Below the pieces are notes generated by a model. The model was not told the DNA's origin, did no database searches, and saw only the letters and a program-made list of their open reading frames with translations. A DNA stretch of 64,000 bases from Unio delphinus (Eukaryota; Mollusca; Bivalvia; Unionida; Unionidae): the NCBI GenBank assembly GCA_029339505.1, contig JAQISU010000022.1, forward strand, positions 16,295,501 through 16,359,500. Reading direction: 5' to 3'. This document shows positions 46,468 through 60,100 of this stretch, in pieces; position 1 is the stretch's first letter; each line of letters starts with the position of its first letter. A program made the position numbers and the translations under genes.

Positions 46468-49329
46468 CTGCAAAATGTAATCTCTTTTATTATTCTTTCT
46501 GTAAAGGGAATATATTAAAACCACAAATTTGAAGTAGAAAGGGTAGTATATTTTTATTTTATACTACAATATAGTAATTTGAATTATATTCGGATGTATG
46601 ATATTTCTGCGCGTCGATTATTTAACATTTTGAACCCGAAATCAATAGACTACCGCCGAATAATAAAATTAAATTATCAAACAATTCGACACCGCAAATC
46701 CAGCAGATGTATTCTGTGAACGGAAACAAATTTTCACTGAAACTATCTGACCTTCAGACCTATTGAGCAAGTAATCGAAAGGTTGCATCTTTCTTATTTA
46801 AACTTCAAGTTTTCGACAAACGGTTAGTTTGTTACAAAGGGCTAGTGTTGTGTTCCGAAAACTTAGTTAATTCTTGCAGACATTCCACCTAGGGTTTTGA
46901 TCTTATAACCCCTAAATTATCATACATCTTCAGTGTTTTAATTGCATCTTATGTATAAGTTTACCGTAGTGATATGATCTAAAGCTTAAACAATTTTGCG
47001 ACAGTCGAATTCTCATTCTGCTTAAAATGATATCTAGTCGCAAATGAAGCCATCTATTCAGGTGAGAAAATATTTAATAAAAGATGTAAGTTATAATGTG
47101 ACAAATTATTTCATTAGATTCTCTGAGACCCTGACAGGAAATTGTAGGTATTTTATAGACGTGTTAAGTTCGTGGGCGGAAATTGTCTTTTAGCTTTTTA
47201 AATCCGTACGAATTTAGTCTTTTAACCGATTTAAACCCAAAATGAAAGATCTATCATATACAACACATGGAAAAGATATAAGTTATAGGACTTCTAAGGA
47301 AACGGTAACTTGAACAAGGGGACCGATGTTAGGATATCATAATGTGTTTTGTTTTGCGTTATGGACGACTTACACATATGCGGACCATGGAATATATAAT
47401 AATAAATCCTTACATACCTTCTGAACTAAATTCAGCTAAACATTCTGGTAGCTCACGTTATCATTCAACTCCCAACCGAAATGACAATTACGTTATTCAT
47501 CAGGTTTTTTATTTTAATATTTTCAGTGTGGTTCTAGCTGTAAGCGTTACTTGTGAATATATTGTTAATTGTCCCCATATTGACAGACAGTCATAAAACC
47601 ATGTCTGACGAAGCAATCGATAAATCTACAATCCTCTTCTGGCTAGATAAGAAAAATATTTGCATGAATGTTTAGTAACGTAAATGATTTTGTGACTGTA
47701 AAACACTTTGGCCTGGTTAAAGCATACTGTAGTATGTTTTAACTGTGTGCTTAACGTTGTCAATAATTGTATATTGTGCCTCAGATAACGAAAACGTATT
47801 GTGTATTACGTTTGTCCATCAAGGACTGAAGATTGAAAATATAATAGTCACATAGCATTTGTTTAAATTGAGACTGGAATGTTAAGTTAAATGATTCCCA
47901 TCTAGATCAAACGAAACTGTTTGTAAATATGATTTGATTAAAAACAATTCAAGTTTGTTTTAGGCCAGTCTTTGGGAATGCGTTTTGACCGCAAACGTCA
48001 GTTGTGTTAAAATGTAATTTAAGAAGATTCATTTGTTTAAAATATTCATTGTAATTGCTAAGGCGTTTACTCAGTTTGGATGAATAAAGATCGTTTTACT
48101 AAATGACTAATAAACCACTGCGTTATTATGAACTCATTCAATAACATTGTAGATTACACAGTTGTCTTATTTCAAGACATTGAAGACTATTGTAATTAAT
48201 TCTGAACGTTTATTTTTAATTTTGGACTTGGCTATGGAATTTGCACTTGTATTGCAGATACATAAATTGCTTGTTGATTTTTCTGAAATTGATATGTTTA
48301 CAGTATTTTTGTTACTTAGTTTAAGAATAAGAGTCGTAAAACTGTTATTGTGACCTCTGTTGGTCTGACACTACTAGCTGACACAATGTAAGCCCACACT
48401 CCAGCAGACGTAAGTCCGGTTTGGAAATACATTATTGACAACTGGAATCCGTGAAAGAAACTATGTAGACGAAATGACTCAAAGCGTTGTAATGTATCCC
48501 AAACTGGCTATATTATGTACACGAACAACTCACAACTTTGCTTCTGAACATTAGGTTCAAACATGCTTTCCTTTTCTTCTGGATAAATCCTAAAATCAAA
48601 GTAAGGGCTTTGTTCATCAATCCTTGGTATATCGAAGCCTCAAAACTGAAACAATTATCATCACCATCATTCGTACAACATATTCTTCGTGTGGGACAGA
48701 GAAAAGAAAAATATTTTTAACAGCTACTTTATGATTCATAAGAACCTGGTGTACATTTTCTCTTAGTGGCAAGTGATACATCACAATATAAAACAGTTAC
48801 TTATTTAATCATATAAATGTGAATTCGACAATGTTGATGGTTCTGCGAAGGAATTCACATGGTTATGATTGAAATGTAGAAATCCATCACATGTTTCTAA
48901 GCGATAATGGGACATAATAAGCAATGTATGCGTATGAAAATGCCTGCTTTTGCTACATATTAGCTACCGGAATTTTGTAAGCGACAATAGTGCTGCCTGT
49001 GGAAGATAAAGCTATTGCATGTACACAGCGTCTTGCCTATTGTGCTTATATTTTGTATTTTCGCCATTTGATGAGCATAAAAATAAAGTATACTGGCGGA
49101 CAAAAGAGACAAATAAACGAAATCGTGACAAGACAATACCATCGGGTAAAGATTTGGAGTAATACAAATATAGGGACTGGTTTAGAAGCAACTACCAGGG
49201 TTAAAAATACGCATGGAAATTCGTCTATAAATACTTAATGTCTTAATGTTGATATCACTGATTTGCATTTCCATTGATGAAGCAACTATATTATTCTATG
49301 AAGTACCACAAGGCCACCGGAGCGGTTGA
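46468..49329. other. Non-coding, no gene fixed
   Basis: A TTCTGCTTAAAATGATATC motif at about 47,015-47,035 is the same as near the other paralogues. Several open frames of 60-84 codons occur (47,342-47,596; 48,162-48,353; 48,538-48,720), none with a domain. Confidence 0.35.
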
Positions 49330-49339
49330 CTGAGGCAAG

Positions 49340-51530
49340 AGATGAAGTGAGTAGGAAGGCAGGCGAACATCTGGAGGCAGTGGTCCACTCATTCCTACTG
49401 GTCTAAACTGGTGTAGTTGCACGAATTTTGAGTCATGGTTCTTGTGTTCAAACTGTTCTAAAGATAAGCTTGGTTGGATTGAATGGAAAACTGTATTGCT
49501 GTAGTGTTAGTATAGTCTGTATCACAGAGGTAGGCCGAATTATTAGCGTAACTGTATTTTATGATAGAACTAGGTAAAGACGAAAAGTATCTTTATTATA
49601 TACAATATTATTATTGTTGAATTTTAAATATACATTTTGTATTTTAGAAGACGGGGACCTTTGGTGAGTATTATGATCCCTCGGGACGTATCAAAAGCGC
49701 TCGTTTATCTATGTTGAAGAGAGGGCTATTTATGTTTAACAGTTGTTAGTTTTGAGCTGAAGGGACACATTTATTGAGTATTTAGATCCCCCAGGACATG
49801 TTAAGTGTGCCCACCTGCTAGTGGAGATCTACTATAATGTGAGGTCGGGGTTTTATGTTTTAGTGTGTTTTATATTATAGTTATAGTTTTTAGTTTAGAT
49901 ATGTCTATGAATTTAAATATGTTTCGGTAGGTCAAATTTATGTTGCGGTTCTCATTATGTAAGTAAATACGGGTAAGTTGTAGGGGCTCCATTTTTTTTT
50001 TGGGGGGGGGGGGGCTTTTTCAAATTTCATTCTAGCTACCTGATCAATTGAGTAGCTATTGAATTTATGTGGCAGGTCTTCAAAGGCTTTGCAGTGACAG
50101 CAATTGATATTGTTAGGCGTGGGTCCTGGATATCTGCTGATAATTTTGTTTTTCAAGTTATGATGCATTTGATAACTTTGGGGGGGAGGGGCAAGCTGTT
50201 CACTTTGGGGAGTTTGATGGACATATTGGTTACTTTTATAATGAAGTAGAGTATCCTGACTTTGGTAGTGGAGTTCCAGTGCACCTGTCATTTCTGGTTA
50301 ATATAGTTTCTCGTTATGCATTGGGCTTTTGTTATGCTATATTTGGATGGGGCATGTGTAGGGTTTCCTAACATGTTTTCGCTCATTCCTATATGCGAGG
50401 GTATCCAAATGAATTCACCTATCTGATCATCTATGGATAATTTCTTAAGCAAATATAAAGCTCTAGCCAAGAACTGCTCTCTGAGAGATACAATTGTTTT
50501 GGATCAGTCTTGGAAAATGTTTAGGAAGCCAGAATAGGTGGCTTATATTTCCATTACAACAATGGTTTTAAGAGTAGAAATTTGTTCTTCTTTGCTTCCA
50601 TAATTGATGACTCTTGGGATAGGGTTTGTCTAAAAGGCGGGTGAGAAGAGCGAGTGTACTATTCTTGTAGAGCAAGTGTTGGTAGCTTTTCTTCAAGTTC
50701 AAGGACTTGTTTGCCACGTAGTGGGTTAGGAACTAGTTTGCGGCTAAACAGTTTGTTGCATTTGACAATGGTTACCTTTGTAGTATGTGAGTCAGGGTGA
50801 TTTGATTTGATTGGGGTATCGGAGAACCATTTCTTGTTTTCTTATTTTAATTGCACTTCACCGGTGAGGATTTGAAGTTCGTCCAATGAAGTTGACTGTA
50901 GGGTGCTATTGCAAACATATAAAGCTTTCCTTCAGATGGTATCCAGTTTGTTCAACAGTTTTTTTTTCATCGAGTTGTAAACGCGGCGTCCATAATCTAG
51001 TTTCGACCTTATAAATGATCTATAGAAGGTTGATAAGGTCTTCGGATTGGATCCACAGGTGGTCCCTTGCAGATTGCTTAACACATTATTATCTTGTTTT
51101 CACTTTTGAATTAATTGTTCAATCTGGTTTTTCAACCGCTCCGGTGGTCTAATGGCTAGAGTGTCCGCCCCGGAAGCGGGAGGTCGTCGGTTGGATCCCC
51201 GGCCGAGTCATACCAAAGACTTACAAAAATGTTACTAACAGCTTCCTCGCTTGACACTCAGCATTAGGAGGTTAGTGTTAGGACTGGTCGGCCTGGTGTC
51301 AGGATAATGTGACTGGGTGAGACATCATGCTACATGTCTGCGGCATGATGTCTCAGTGCTAGACATCATTATAAACTGCCTCACTGCAGACATCGTAGCG
51401 ATATGACTGAAAAAAATTGTTAAAGCTACGTTAAAAATCCTAATCAAACAAACAAACAAACAAACAATATAGTGTTTCCAAGTTAGATGATTATCGATGA
51501 ACATACCTAGGAATTTTACTGCCATAACCC
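49340..51530 (-). mobile_element. Jockey/CR1/I-type LINE 3-prime part (copy D)
   Basis: This is better preserved than copy B. Reading minus: VKFLGMFIDNHLTWKH (51,525-51,470) is the conserved 'kyLGh.iD..LtW..H' element; then YRSFIRSKLDYGRRVYN (about 51,030-50,975); then an RNase H-like FIWIPSHIGMSENMLGN (50,420-50,370); then MTGALELHYQSQDTL (from 50,291). The order RT thumb then RNase H fits Jockey/I-clade LINEs. Several stops interrupt it. A SINE (51,131-51,468) splits the RT part. Confidence 0.8.
51131..51468 (+). repeat. tRNA-derived SINE, family 2 (full copy)
   Basis: The head has an A-box TGGTCTAATGGCTAGAG and a B-box GTCGGTTGGATCCCC. The body follows (TAGTGTTAGGACTGGTCGGCC) and the 3-prime end GACTGAAAAAAATTGTTAAA leads to (CAAA)n. 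It interrupts the LINE; the same place in copy B (about 41,430) is empty, so it inserted after the duplication. Intact polymerase III boxes. Confidence 0.88.
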
Positions 51531-52805
51531 TTAATTGAAAAAAACTGCATATAGAAGACAGGGTAAATTATCTGTGAGATATATCAAGTTGGCAAAAAGA
51601 GTAAAGATATGCTTTCACGAGAATATACCAAACGTACGCGTGCCGGTGTGATAATTTATTTTATTGAATATAGACACATTCATTATTGTTATTCTCTACT
51701 TATAAATCCGGAAATCTCATACTTATTTTCCAGGCTGAAAAAGGATACGTTCAATGGAGGGAATTTAACACTCTGATTCGAACCGTCCTTTATGATTTGA
51801 AAATGTAGACTATTGCTTACATATCCAGCCCAATTTTCGAAGAAACAGGTACATACAATAAATTGTTATCTACTTCACCAACTGAATTTGACGAAAGATT
51901 GAGGTTTCCAGTTGACATAAGTAAAAGAAATTAAAATAATATTGATTCCTCTTAAATCTTGTGTAGTGCTAAGTGTACAAGTGGAACAAGCCTGGACGCA
52001 TTGACAGGTGTTTCAAAGCCAGATTTCCTAATATATGCTATGAGTAACTATTTTTCTATCCCATTGTTACCCCAACAATTCCTTACCTAATTCGCTAAAG
52101 TTTCATTTGTTGAGTATTCTGCATTCCTCAGAACTAATGCAATATCTTTCTAATATATATTTTTATTGTTATCCAACTTTCTAATTGGATAAACCGAATA
52201 ACACGTCTACCTATTTATGTAAGGACAAATCTAAAGAATGTTAGGTTTCAAACTTGTTTCTCATAATTAATAAGATGCAAAGTAGATTAGAAAAAATGTA
52301 CTTACAATTTTCATGCCCGCAGTAACTCTTACTCTGTCTCTATTTAATTGCCGAAAGAGGTACTAACAAAATAAGTAAGAATGCAACGTTGAATAGAAAC
52401 AATGGACTTGCAATGTGCATCCCCTAGTTACTTTTACTCTGTAACATCTGTTTCTAATTTATTATCCGGAAGAGGTACATCTTCCAAATTCTTTTTCCTT
52501 AAGCTTTAATTTACACAATATAGAACTATCTGAATCAAGAGTTCGAGCTTGACACCACAGGAAAGAAGTCAAATTATGTTTAGGACTCTTTTCTATTCTT
52601 GTTGAATCTTACATAATCCTAAATCTGTAAGTGGAGCAAATTTAAAATTATTTACACCTGTTTCAAAACCTATTATCTTTCTCAATGCTTTGTGCAAATA
52701 TTTTTTGTATACCACTTGTACCTCTACAAATGAATACCCCATTTGCCAATATCACCTTTACTGTGCTTTATATTCTAAATTCATTGTGATTTTCGTGCGT
52801 CCTAT

Positions 52806-53826
52806 CGGAGCTTCATAAATATGCACACAAATATACACAATCGTCAAAACAATGAATTATTATTTATTGTTCTCCGTGATACTAGTGACAGGATTTGATG
52901 AAACAATGGTAGTTTAGGTCACGGGTAAAATTCTCATCTTCCGCTGGGATAGTTTTATATAGAGCAATTTTGATAGTCGCATGTTCAGAATATGAATTAC
53001 ACGTATATTATTGTGAAAATGCAGTTGTATATTAAACCGTTATGTAATGTAGTATCTCTTAACACATAATATGTAAAGTCGAGGCGGAAATTCATTGTTT
53101 TCCTTCCTAAAGAGGCCGGTTATTAAAATAACATGTTTTTACATATGTTATTTGATTATTTTTCTAAATATGTAAAAACAGTGCGAGTACGGCTTTAATT
53201 CGAACGAGGTTAATGATAAAATAAGTAATCTGTGCAATCTATGTTATTTTATAGGGATATGGTGTCAAACGTTTCCAGAATTAAAGACTTCTAACTGCGG
53301 AACTTCATCAATTTATAAAAGAAATAGTTTCACAATTAAACAGTCTTATTTTATAAAACATCACTGAAGTACTCGATGATGCTTATAGAAGATAAGTTTA
53401 CCTTATAGATAAATTAAGAATACGGTTTAATGCTAACGTTTGATGATGATATAAAAAGTTAAATTATTGATAATATCAATCAAAGAGAAGGAAATCTAAG
53501 GGCCTTTACCAAGGAAATACTGGTTCATCCTATCAGGATTGGTCTGGACGAGTATCCAAACTACATCCATTGCGCTAATAGTCATACGTTTTTGCTAGCT
53601 TATCTTCCGAATCTCCTCTATCTTGCTAAAGTCAAAAAGCTCTGTATGATCTCTAAAGAGCAATTTTGGAGAATGATAGTATGAAATGACATGCTTGTTT
53701 CTAAGGATCACGTCGAATAGTACTGATGGCTGTGATCGTCTTTGGTACAATGATGATGTTGACGTTGAGAAAAAGAACCAACATTAAAAGATATGAATTT
53801 GAAGATAATTAAAGAATGGTGAATAT

Positions 53827-53828
<2 letters not shown>
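52806..53828. other. Non-coding stretch, nothing recognised
   Basis: No open frame or repeat of note. 53,490-53,700 is slightly less AT-rich than its neighbours, without exon borders. Confidence 0.4.

Positions 53829-53907
<79 letters not shown>
53829..53907. repeat. (TA)n microsatellite
   Basis: About 39 TA units. Confidence 0.97.
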
Positions 53908-53908
<1 letters not shown>

Positions 53909-54264
53909 CTGAATTTTAAAAAATCTTGAAACAATAAAAATAGAACATAACAAATGTAAACAAAAAATGCTAAAAAACAAATATAATACAAAAAAATGAA
54001 AAAAGGTCACCCCAATGGTCTGGAAAGATCAGCCGGGAGAGAGCACTATCCAAGACAGAAAGAAAATGATGATGTCATTGACAATCCTGGGGTTCATACG
54101 GGACATGTGCTGCCCCTGATTCTACTAAGATTTCATAAGGCACCTTGGGGGCTCATATGGGGAATGTGCTGTCATAACTATACTGTGTTGGTTATTCACC
54201 AAACACGCCCTTTTGAGCCTGATAGACTGTCGTTGACAGGTTAGGGTTCACAACGAGGGTAGTG

Positions 54265-55075
54265 TGTTTGGTGCTGCCCCTGAGCCTACTAAGATGTCAT
54301 AAGACACCTTAGGGGATCAAATGGGTTTTGTTGTCTTGTGTATATCTCTAAGCGTGCTACGATGCCATAAGGCACCTTAACACGAGTGCAGATTGTGATG
54401 TCTTGTGTATACCTCTAAGCGTGCTAAGATGTCATAAGGCACCTTAACACGAGTGGAGATTGTGCTGTCTTGTGTATATCTCTAAGCGTTCTAAGATGTC
54501 ATGAGGCACCTTAACACTAGTAGAGATTTTTGCTGTCTTGTGTATATCACTAATCGTGTTGAGATGTCATAAGGCACCTTAATACGAGTAGAGATTGTGC
54601 TGTCTTGTGTATATCTCTAATCGTGTTGAGATGTCATAAGGCACCTTAACACGAGTAGAGATTTTTGCTGTCTTGTGTATATCTTTAATCGTGTTGAGAT
54701 GTGATAAGGCACCTTAACACGAGTAGAGATTGTGCTGTCTTGTGTATATCTCTAATCGTGTTGAGATTTACATAAGGCACCTTAACACGAGTAGAGATTG
54801 TGCTGTCTTGTGTATATCTCTAATCGTGTTGAGATGTCATAAGGCACCTTAACACGAGTAGAGATTTTTGCTGTCTTGTGTATATCTCTAATCGTGTTGA
54901 GATGTCATAAGGCACCTTAACACGAGTAGAGATTGTGCTGTCTTGTGTATATCTCTAATCGTGTTGAGATGTGATAAGGCACCTTAACACGAGTAGAGAT
55001 TGTGCTGTCTTGTGTATATCTCTATGCGTGCTAAGATGTCATAAGGCACCTTAACAGGAGTGGAAATTGTGCTGT
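54265..55075. repeat. Minisatellite, about 68-bp unit, some 12 copies
   Basis: Units contain GATGTCATAAGGCACCTTAA, CACGAGTAGAGATTG and GCTGTCTTGTGTATATCTCT. The first units (54,100-54,330) are diverged and the central ones nearly identical, a pattern of expansion from the middle. Alternating 'ATTGTGCTG' and 'ATTTTTGCTG' variants suggest that some units were copied in pairs. There is no coding capacity. Confidence 0.95.
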
Positions 55076-55117
55076 CATTATAACTTGTTATGTTTATTAA
55101 AAGGTATATTTATTATA

Positions 55118-55505
55118 TAATGAACCACGAAAATATCAATGATATAATTTCTGCTTTAACAAATTTTAAAAAATCAAGGAATACAAATCATTAGATAAAC
55201 TAAATTGTGACAAAATCCTCCCTGACTTTGAGTACTTGCAAGAGCTTCAATATGAAAAAATATATACGCTACCGTCCCAGCTTAGATTCGTTAAGGCAAT
55301 CCAGCTGGTTGTTCACGCATCATTAGCGGCTAGCAGCGAATTAAGTAAGTTCATACTTCTGTTAACCTCAGTAGAAAAATTAAGAGCGGAATTATCAAAG
55401 CAATATGAAACGAAGAAAAACATAATTTCACTCGTAAGACTACTAAAAAAGATTATGCAAAACGAAAGTACAAACCCGATTCTCGTTAACCGAGGCATTT
55501 TTTAA
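55118..55505 (+). pseudogene. Unidentified coding-like frame with one frameshift
   Basis: The ATG at 55,118 opens MNHENINDIISALTNFKK, then a stop. An A-run lies at 55,167-55,172, and the next frame continues with LDKLNCDKILPDFEYLQEL through VKAIQLVVHASLAASSELSK and ends NPILVNRGIF at 55,505. Together they would be about 125 codons of all-helical protein. Codon use and composition are more even than in the surrounding AT-rich DNA, and ACGAAGCGAAGCGAG follows the stop. No family recognised. It could be a host pseudogene or a relic of another virus-like element. Confidence 0.4.
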
Positions 55506-56737
55506 ATAACGAAGCGAAGCGAGTACAGAAATATTTATTCAGAATATAATTCGTACTTCTAAAATCATCCGCGCTGATACATTTGCTAATTAAGAAAGGT
55601 AAATAGCTACTACAAATAACAAAAACCATCCGATTTCGTAACTTTGAACGGGTATATACTTTACAAAACCAACTAGGTTGATTTCATCAAGCGACTAATT
55701 TGTTCATTTTGAACGGGTATTAATTTCATTTTTAATAAAAACAATTATGCGACTGAAAAATATTATAAATAAAATATTTTTTGGCACTTTGATTTCAACA
55801 TTTAAGATTTCACATAGAGACTTACTTGTAAAATCTCCCAATCAAGTTCAATCAGATTACCAGATTGGCCAGTGAGTTTAAAATGTATTCTCTTTCATAA
55901 AATATTATGACATTGCATATAGAAAGTAGTCACTGGTTCTTGAACAATTAAAAATCCAGGTGGAGCCCGTGGTGTAAATTAATATAAAATGTATCCCTGC
56001 TGGGGCTGATTTGAGTTTTCGAGATTTATTAGGTAGCTTCAGTCAATAACATCACATACGAGATTTACTGCAATCACCGAGGATATATTTACATATCCAA
56101 GTGATATATGTCTCCCGCCCCCGTCAGGGTCATTATTATGTTTGAGTATGACCCCTCGAGGTTTTTTGTATCCATGCAGCGAGTATTTTAGGGCAGGTTT
56201 GCATTGATAAGATCTATGTTACCCATGTATATTGCACCTCCCTTTTGTAGATCGTCTGTTTAAAGTACTTATAACGACAGCCATAAACTGTTTGGTAGAA
56301 AACAAATCATGTGACCGAGACATATGGGACAGATTATTATGGGTACATATACTTAATCCCCACACGACCTTAACTCAAATGTGATTCTATCCGCTGTGGA
56401 ACAAAATATGGCTAATAATGAGGTCTACGTTACATAGAGTTTAATAGTTAAAATCTACCGCTTATGAAAATAATAGATTTATATGAAAACTTAAAGAAAA
56501 TATAAACTACACCACCCCCATATTTTCACGCATTCTACGCATGCAATACATAGTTAAGCACATCTACGCATAATGGAACTGTTTCGGCAGTGATTGCTAT
56601 TAGTACACTGATGCGTGACTCAGTAATGAGATTAGGCTAATTAGTTGATGGATTAATTAACTTTTTGTTCTAATCTGGAGAGTTTAGACGAAATGCTGGA
56701 TGATTCTTAATGTGTTATAATAATATGAAAATAAAAT
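55506..56737. other. Non-coding stretch
   Basis: A GAACGGGTAT motif recurs at 55,648 and 55,711. Nothing else recognised. Confidence 0.4.
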
Positions 56738-56932
56738 GTGGACTATATTTTTAGGGGTGTGTGCGTGCGTGTTGAGTCTTTGATTAATAAAATCGGCTAC
56801 CATTTGGCGGAGGAGAAATTGAAAGAAAAGACCGATTCAAAATGGTTTCCCGCTAAATATTTGAGTAAGTATTTTCAGATTAAAAGAAAACAAATGAGAA
56901 TATTGAAAATTTATTTAGATTCAAATAAATAA
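56738..56932 (+). CDS. Small unidentified open frame
   Basis: 64 codons from ATG 56,738, ending TAA. The last two thirds (YHLAEEKLKEKTDSKWFPAK and YLSKYFQIKRKQM) look like a real basic helical segment; the start is less convincing. A TTTTTAG acceptor lies near 56,753, so this could be an exon. No family recognised. Confidence 0.3.
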   Translation: MDYIFRGVCVRVESLINKIGYHLAEEKLKEKTDSKWFPAKYLSKYFQIKRKQMRILKIYLDSNK

Positions 56933-57061
56933 ACAGAAAATATAGTATTTATAAAGTTACTGAAGAAATCCGTTTTCAAATATAAGTGATTACCGGATGA
57001 TATCTATGCATGTGTGTTGATAATGTCAAAATAGTTAATTGCATGTATATTCAATGTCATC

Positions 57062-57185
<124 letters not shown>

Positions 57186-60100
57186 CTTGGATGCATTGAC
57201 GGGTGTTTCGATATATGCTATTTCTCTATTCCATTGTTCCCCCAACAATCGCTTACCTAAATTTGAAGAAAAAAAACAAGTTTTATTTGTTGATTAATCG
57301 TGATTCGTCATAAAGCTTCCTTTGTGTCTTACTTATCTTAAACCAGAACCCTTTTCTAATAAAATGTTTTCTTTAGAAACGCCTCAGAACTAATGCAATG
57401 TTTACAATAGAGATCTTTATTATTATCCAACTTTCTAACTGGATAAACCGAACAGCACGTATACATTTTTATTGTAAAACAAATCTAAAGAACGTTAGGT
57501 TTGAAGCTTGTTACTAAGAAAATAATTACGAAGCTGCAAAGTTGAACAGAAAAAATGTACTTACAATTTGTATGCCCGCAGTCACGTTTACTCTGTAACA
57601 TCTGTTTCTAATTTATTGCCGAAAGAGATAAATATTCCAAATTCATTTAGCTTAACCTCTAATTTACACAATACATAAATACTTGAATCCAGAGGTCAAG
57701 TTGACAGCACAGAAATGAAGTCAAATTATGTTTAGGACTCTTTTCTAATCTTATTGGATCTTATATAATCCTAAATATGTAAGATGAACATACTTGAAAG
57801 TGTTTACACCTGTTTCAAAATCTATTATCTGACTTAATATTTTGTGCAAATACTTTTTGTACACCACTTGTACCTCTACAACTGAATACCCCATTTGCCA
57901 ATATCACCTTTACTGTGCTTTGTATTCTAAATTCATTGTGATTGCCGTGTGTGTCCTATTTGAAACTGAAACCTCTGTTGGGATATGGTTTACTACTATT
58001 ACCTAACATTTTGAACTACGGAAGCATTAGATCTGAAAAGTGCAATGTATTTTCTATCTGTCTATTATTATGAATATCATGTCTCATAAAACACTTCAAA
58101 AGACAAATTATTACGCACAGCAAATTAAAAAGAAGCGGCAAGGCTAAATAAGCAAATATATTTACATTGTATCCGCTTGAAAAAACTTTGACTCCGAGAG
58201 TTATGTATCAAATACTATTGCCATAATATGATGAAATGTATCATTGATATCAATCATTGGTACGTTTATCATTTATTTTTCAAACATCGTTTAAATCATT
58301 ATGGAAACATTCATGGTTCAAATATTGCGCTTAAACGTGCTTAAAAAGGGTCCAAAGATTACTATCATATGATGTTTTTACGTAATGATACATTTTAACT
58401 TTACATCTTTCTTAAACCATCGTCCGATTTAAGCAAATTAATGTGGCCTGAATTTGATGTAACTCCGATTTAGCTCCCGATACATGTTTACCAATGTTTT
58501 GAACGGAATTCCGTTGTCTCCATGAAGCCGCTTGCGTCATATTCCATTTAAATTTTACCTGAAAGAATTAGATCGATATATAATTTCTGAGATGATAGAA
58601 AGTGTTAGACACAAATGACCTGTGACCAGTTTTGCTATACTAGATCCTTACAGAGGAAGATCACAATGACCCGTTTATGTGGGGACATCAATGAATCGTT
58701 TTTATCACAAAGCTATCTACTCTTTTCGTTTGCTTTTCCGTGTCTCCGACAAAGCACCAGTGACAAAAGATCTAACTATTAGCAATAAGAGAGAGTATAT
58801 GAGTCGTTAAGCGAGCTAATAATTGTATATCAGAATATATTCTTTAATGTAATTTAGTTGCCGATCCATATTTACCAAAGATATGTAGAAGTTTAGAACC
58901 ATTTCAAACAAGACATCTGGAGCAAAAGTATTTCTCTGTGACAAAAAGTGTTTTTGTTAACCTCTCAATATATGTTTATTTTAAATCAGTAACATGATAT
59001 TTTACATTTTATTGTCTCAATGCGACATATTCGGCCATGCAAAGATTAGATCACTGTGGATTAAGTTCAGTGTGTTCTTGGCTCCGCAACTCTAAAATAT
59101 ATTCCCCATGGCATAGTAATATGTCGTTGTCCTCCAAGAGAAAATGTTTTGTTTTTGCCACTATTTCCTTTCTTTATGCAGCCAATGTTCTTAATAATAC
59201 TTTTACGTTTCTTAAATGCGAAAACATACATCAGTGATGTACTCTAACAAAACCTTGATTACATATGGCTTAAGTGTCAATGACATTTAAGTCTTTATAA
59301 TTTGAACTGTCAATTTTGAAAATGCAGTAAATTTGTCGCAGCAGCCGCCATTATCCCCCGCATTCTATATTTTTAATTTCCAGGTTAATGCTAAGAATTA
59401 TGTGATTTATTTCTATGTTCCAATCATACAAATCCAGGAAATCATCTTCACAGCTTCTCATTCTGGTTCATTTGTTTAAATAATAACAATTTTATTTGTA
59501 AAGTACAACAATCACTAATCCAAAAGTTCTTCCAATAGATTAAAAGGTACAGGTTACAATTATATTTCTTTGCTCTACCTTATATGAAACAAGACAAATA
59601 TTTATGGGCAATAATACGAGAACAACATTCACGAGATACATACTTTCAAATTAGATCCCAAACAATAATACATGGAACATAATAAATCCAACAGTGCAGA
59701 ATGTCCTGAACGAATTTTAGTATTCTTAAATGTCCTGATAAGATGGAAACTATAATGTCTTTGAATACGCTCACAATACTAGAAAGTGGTGTATTACTAA
59801 ACAAAAGAGTTGTAATAGCGCAAAAGTGAAAGACTATTTTAATAATTCCAATGAATTTTAACCACAATCGATTCGAACGGAGACTAATCTAAATCGGTAA
59901 ATAATTTATTTGTTTACGCAATTTCTTTTTGATACACATTTTTATTTACCTCATAGAGCGGTAATTTCAACTGATAATTTCATTCCAGTTTAAACAAATA
60001 CATGTACATATTCTCCTTTCAACTTTCAATGATGAACAATAGTTAGCTGTGTAAATTATAATATTTATATCATCTAAAGTACAATTTAAAATCATGGATA

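Larger units (their letters stand above)
49330..52805 (-). repeat. Segmental duplication, copy D (inverted)
   Basis: Reverse complement of about 40,090-43,330, LINE included. Its right part, 52,010-52,805, is repeated directly at 57,183-57,960 in copy C. D and C therefore lie in the same orientation with a 4.4-kb spacer. Confidence 0.75.

Noticed and set aside
51131..51205. tRNA gene call from A- and B-box
   Set aside because: Continues into a SINE body and tail and has diverged copies elsewhere; the cloverleaf is not complete.
53996..54244. 82-codon plus frame before the minisatellite
   Set aside because: Largely formed by early, diverged units of the same repeat; no domain.
54265..55075. 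CRISPR-like look of the regular 68-bp repeats
   Set aside because: Repeats are head to tail with no unique spacers, in a eukaryotic setting; it is a minisatellite.
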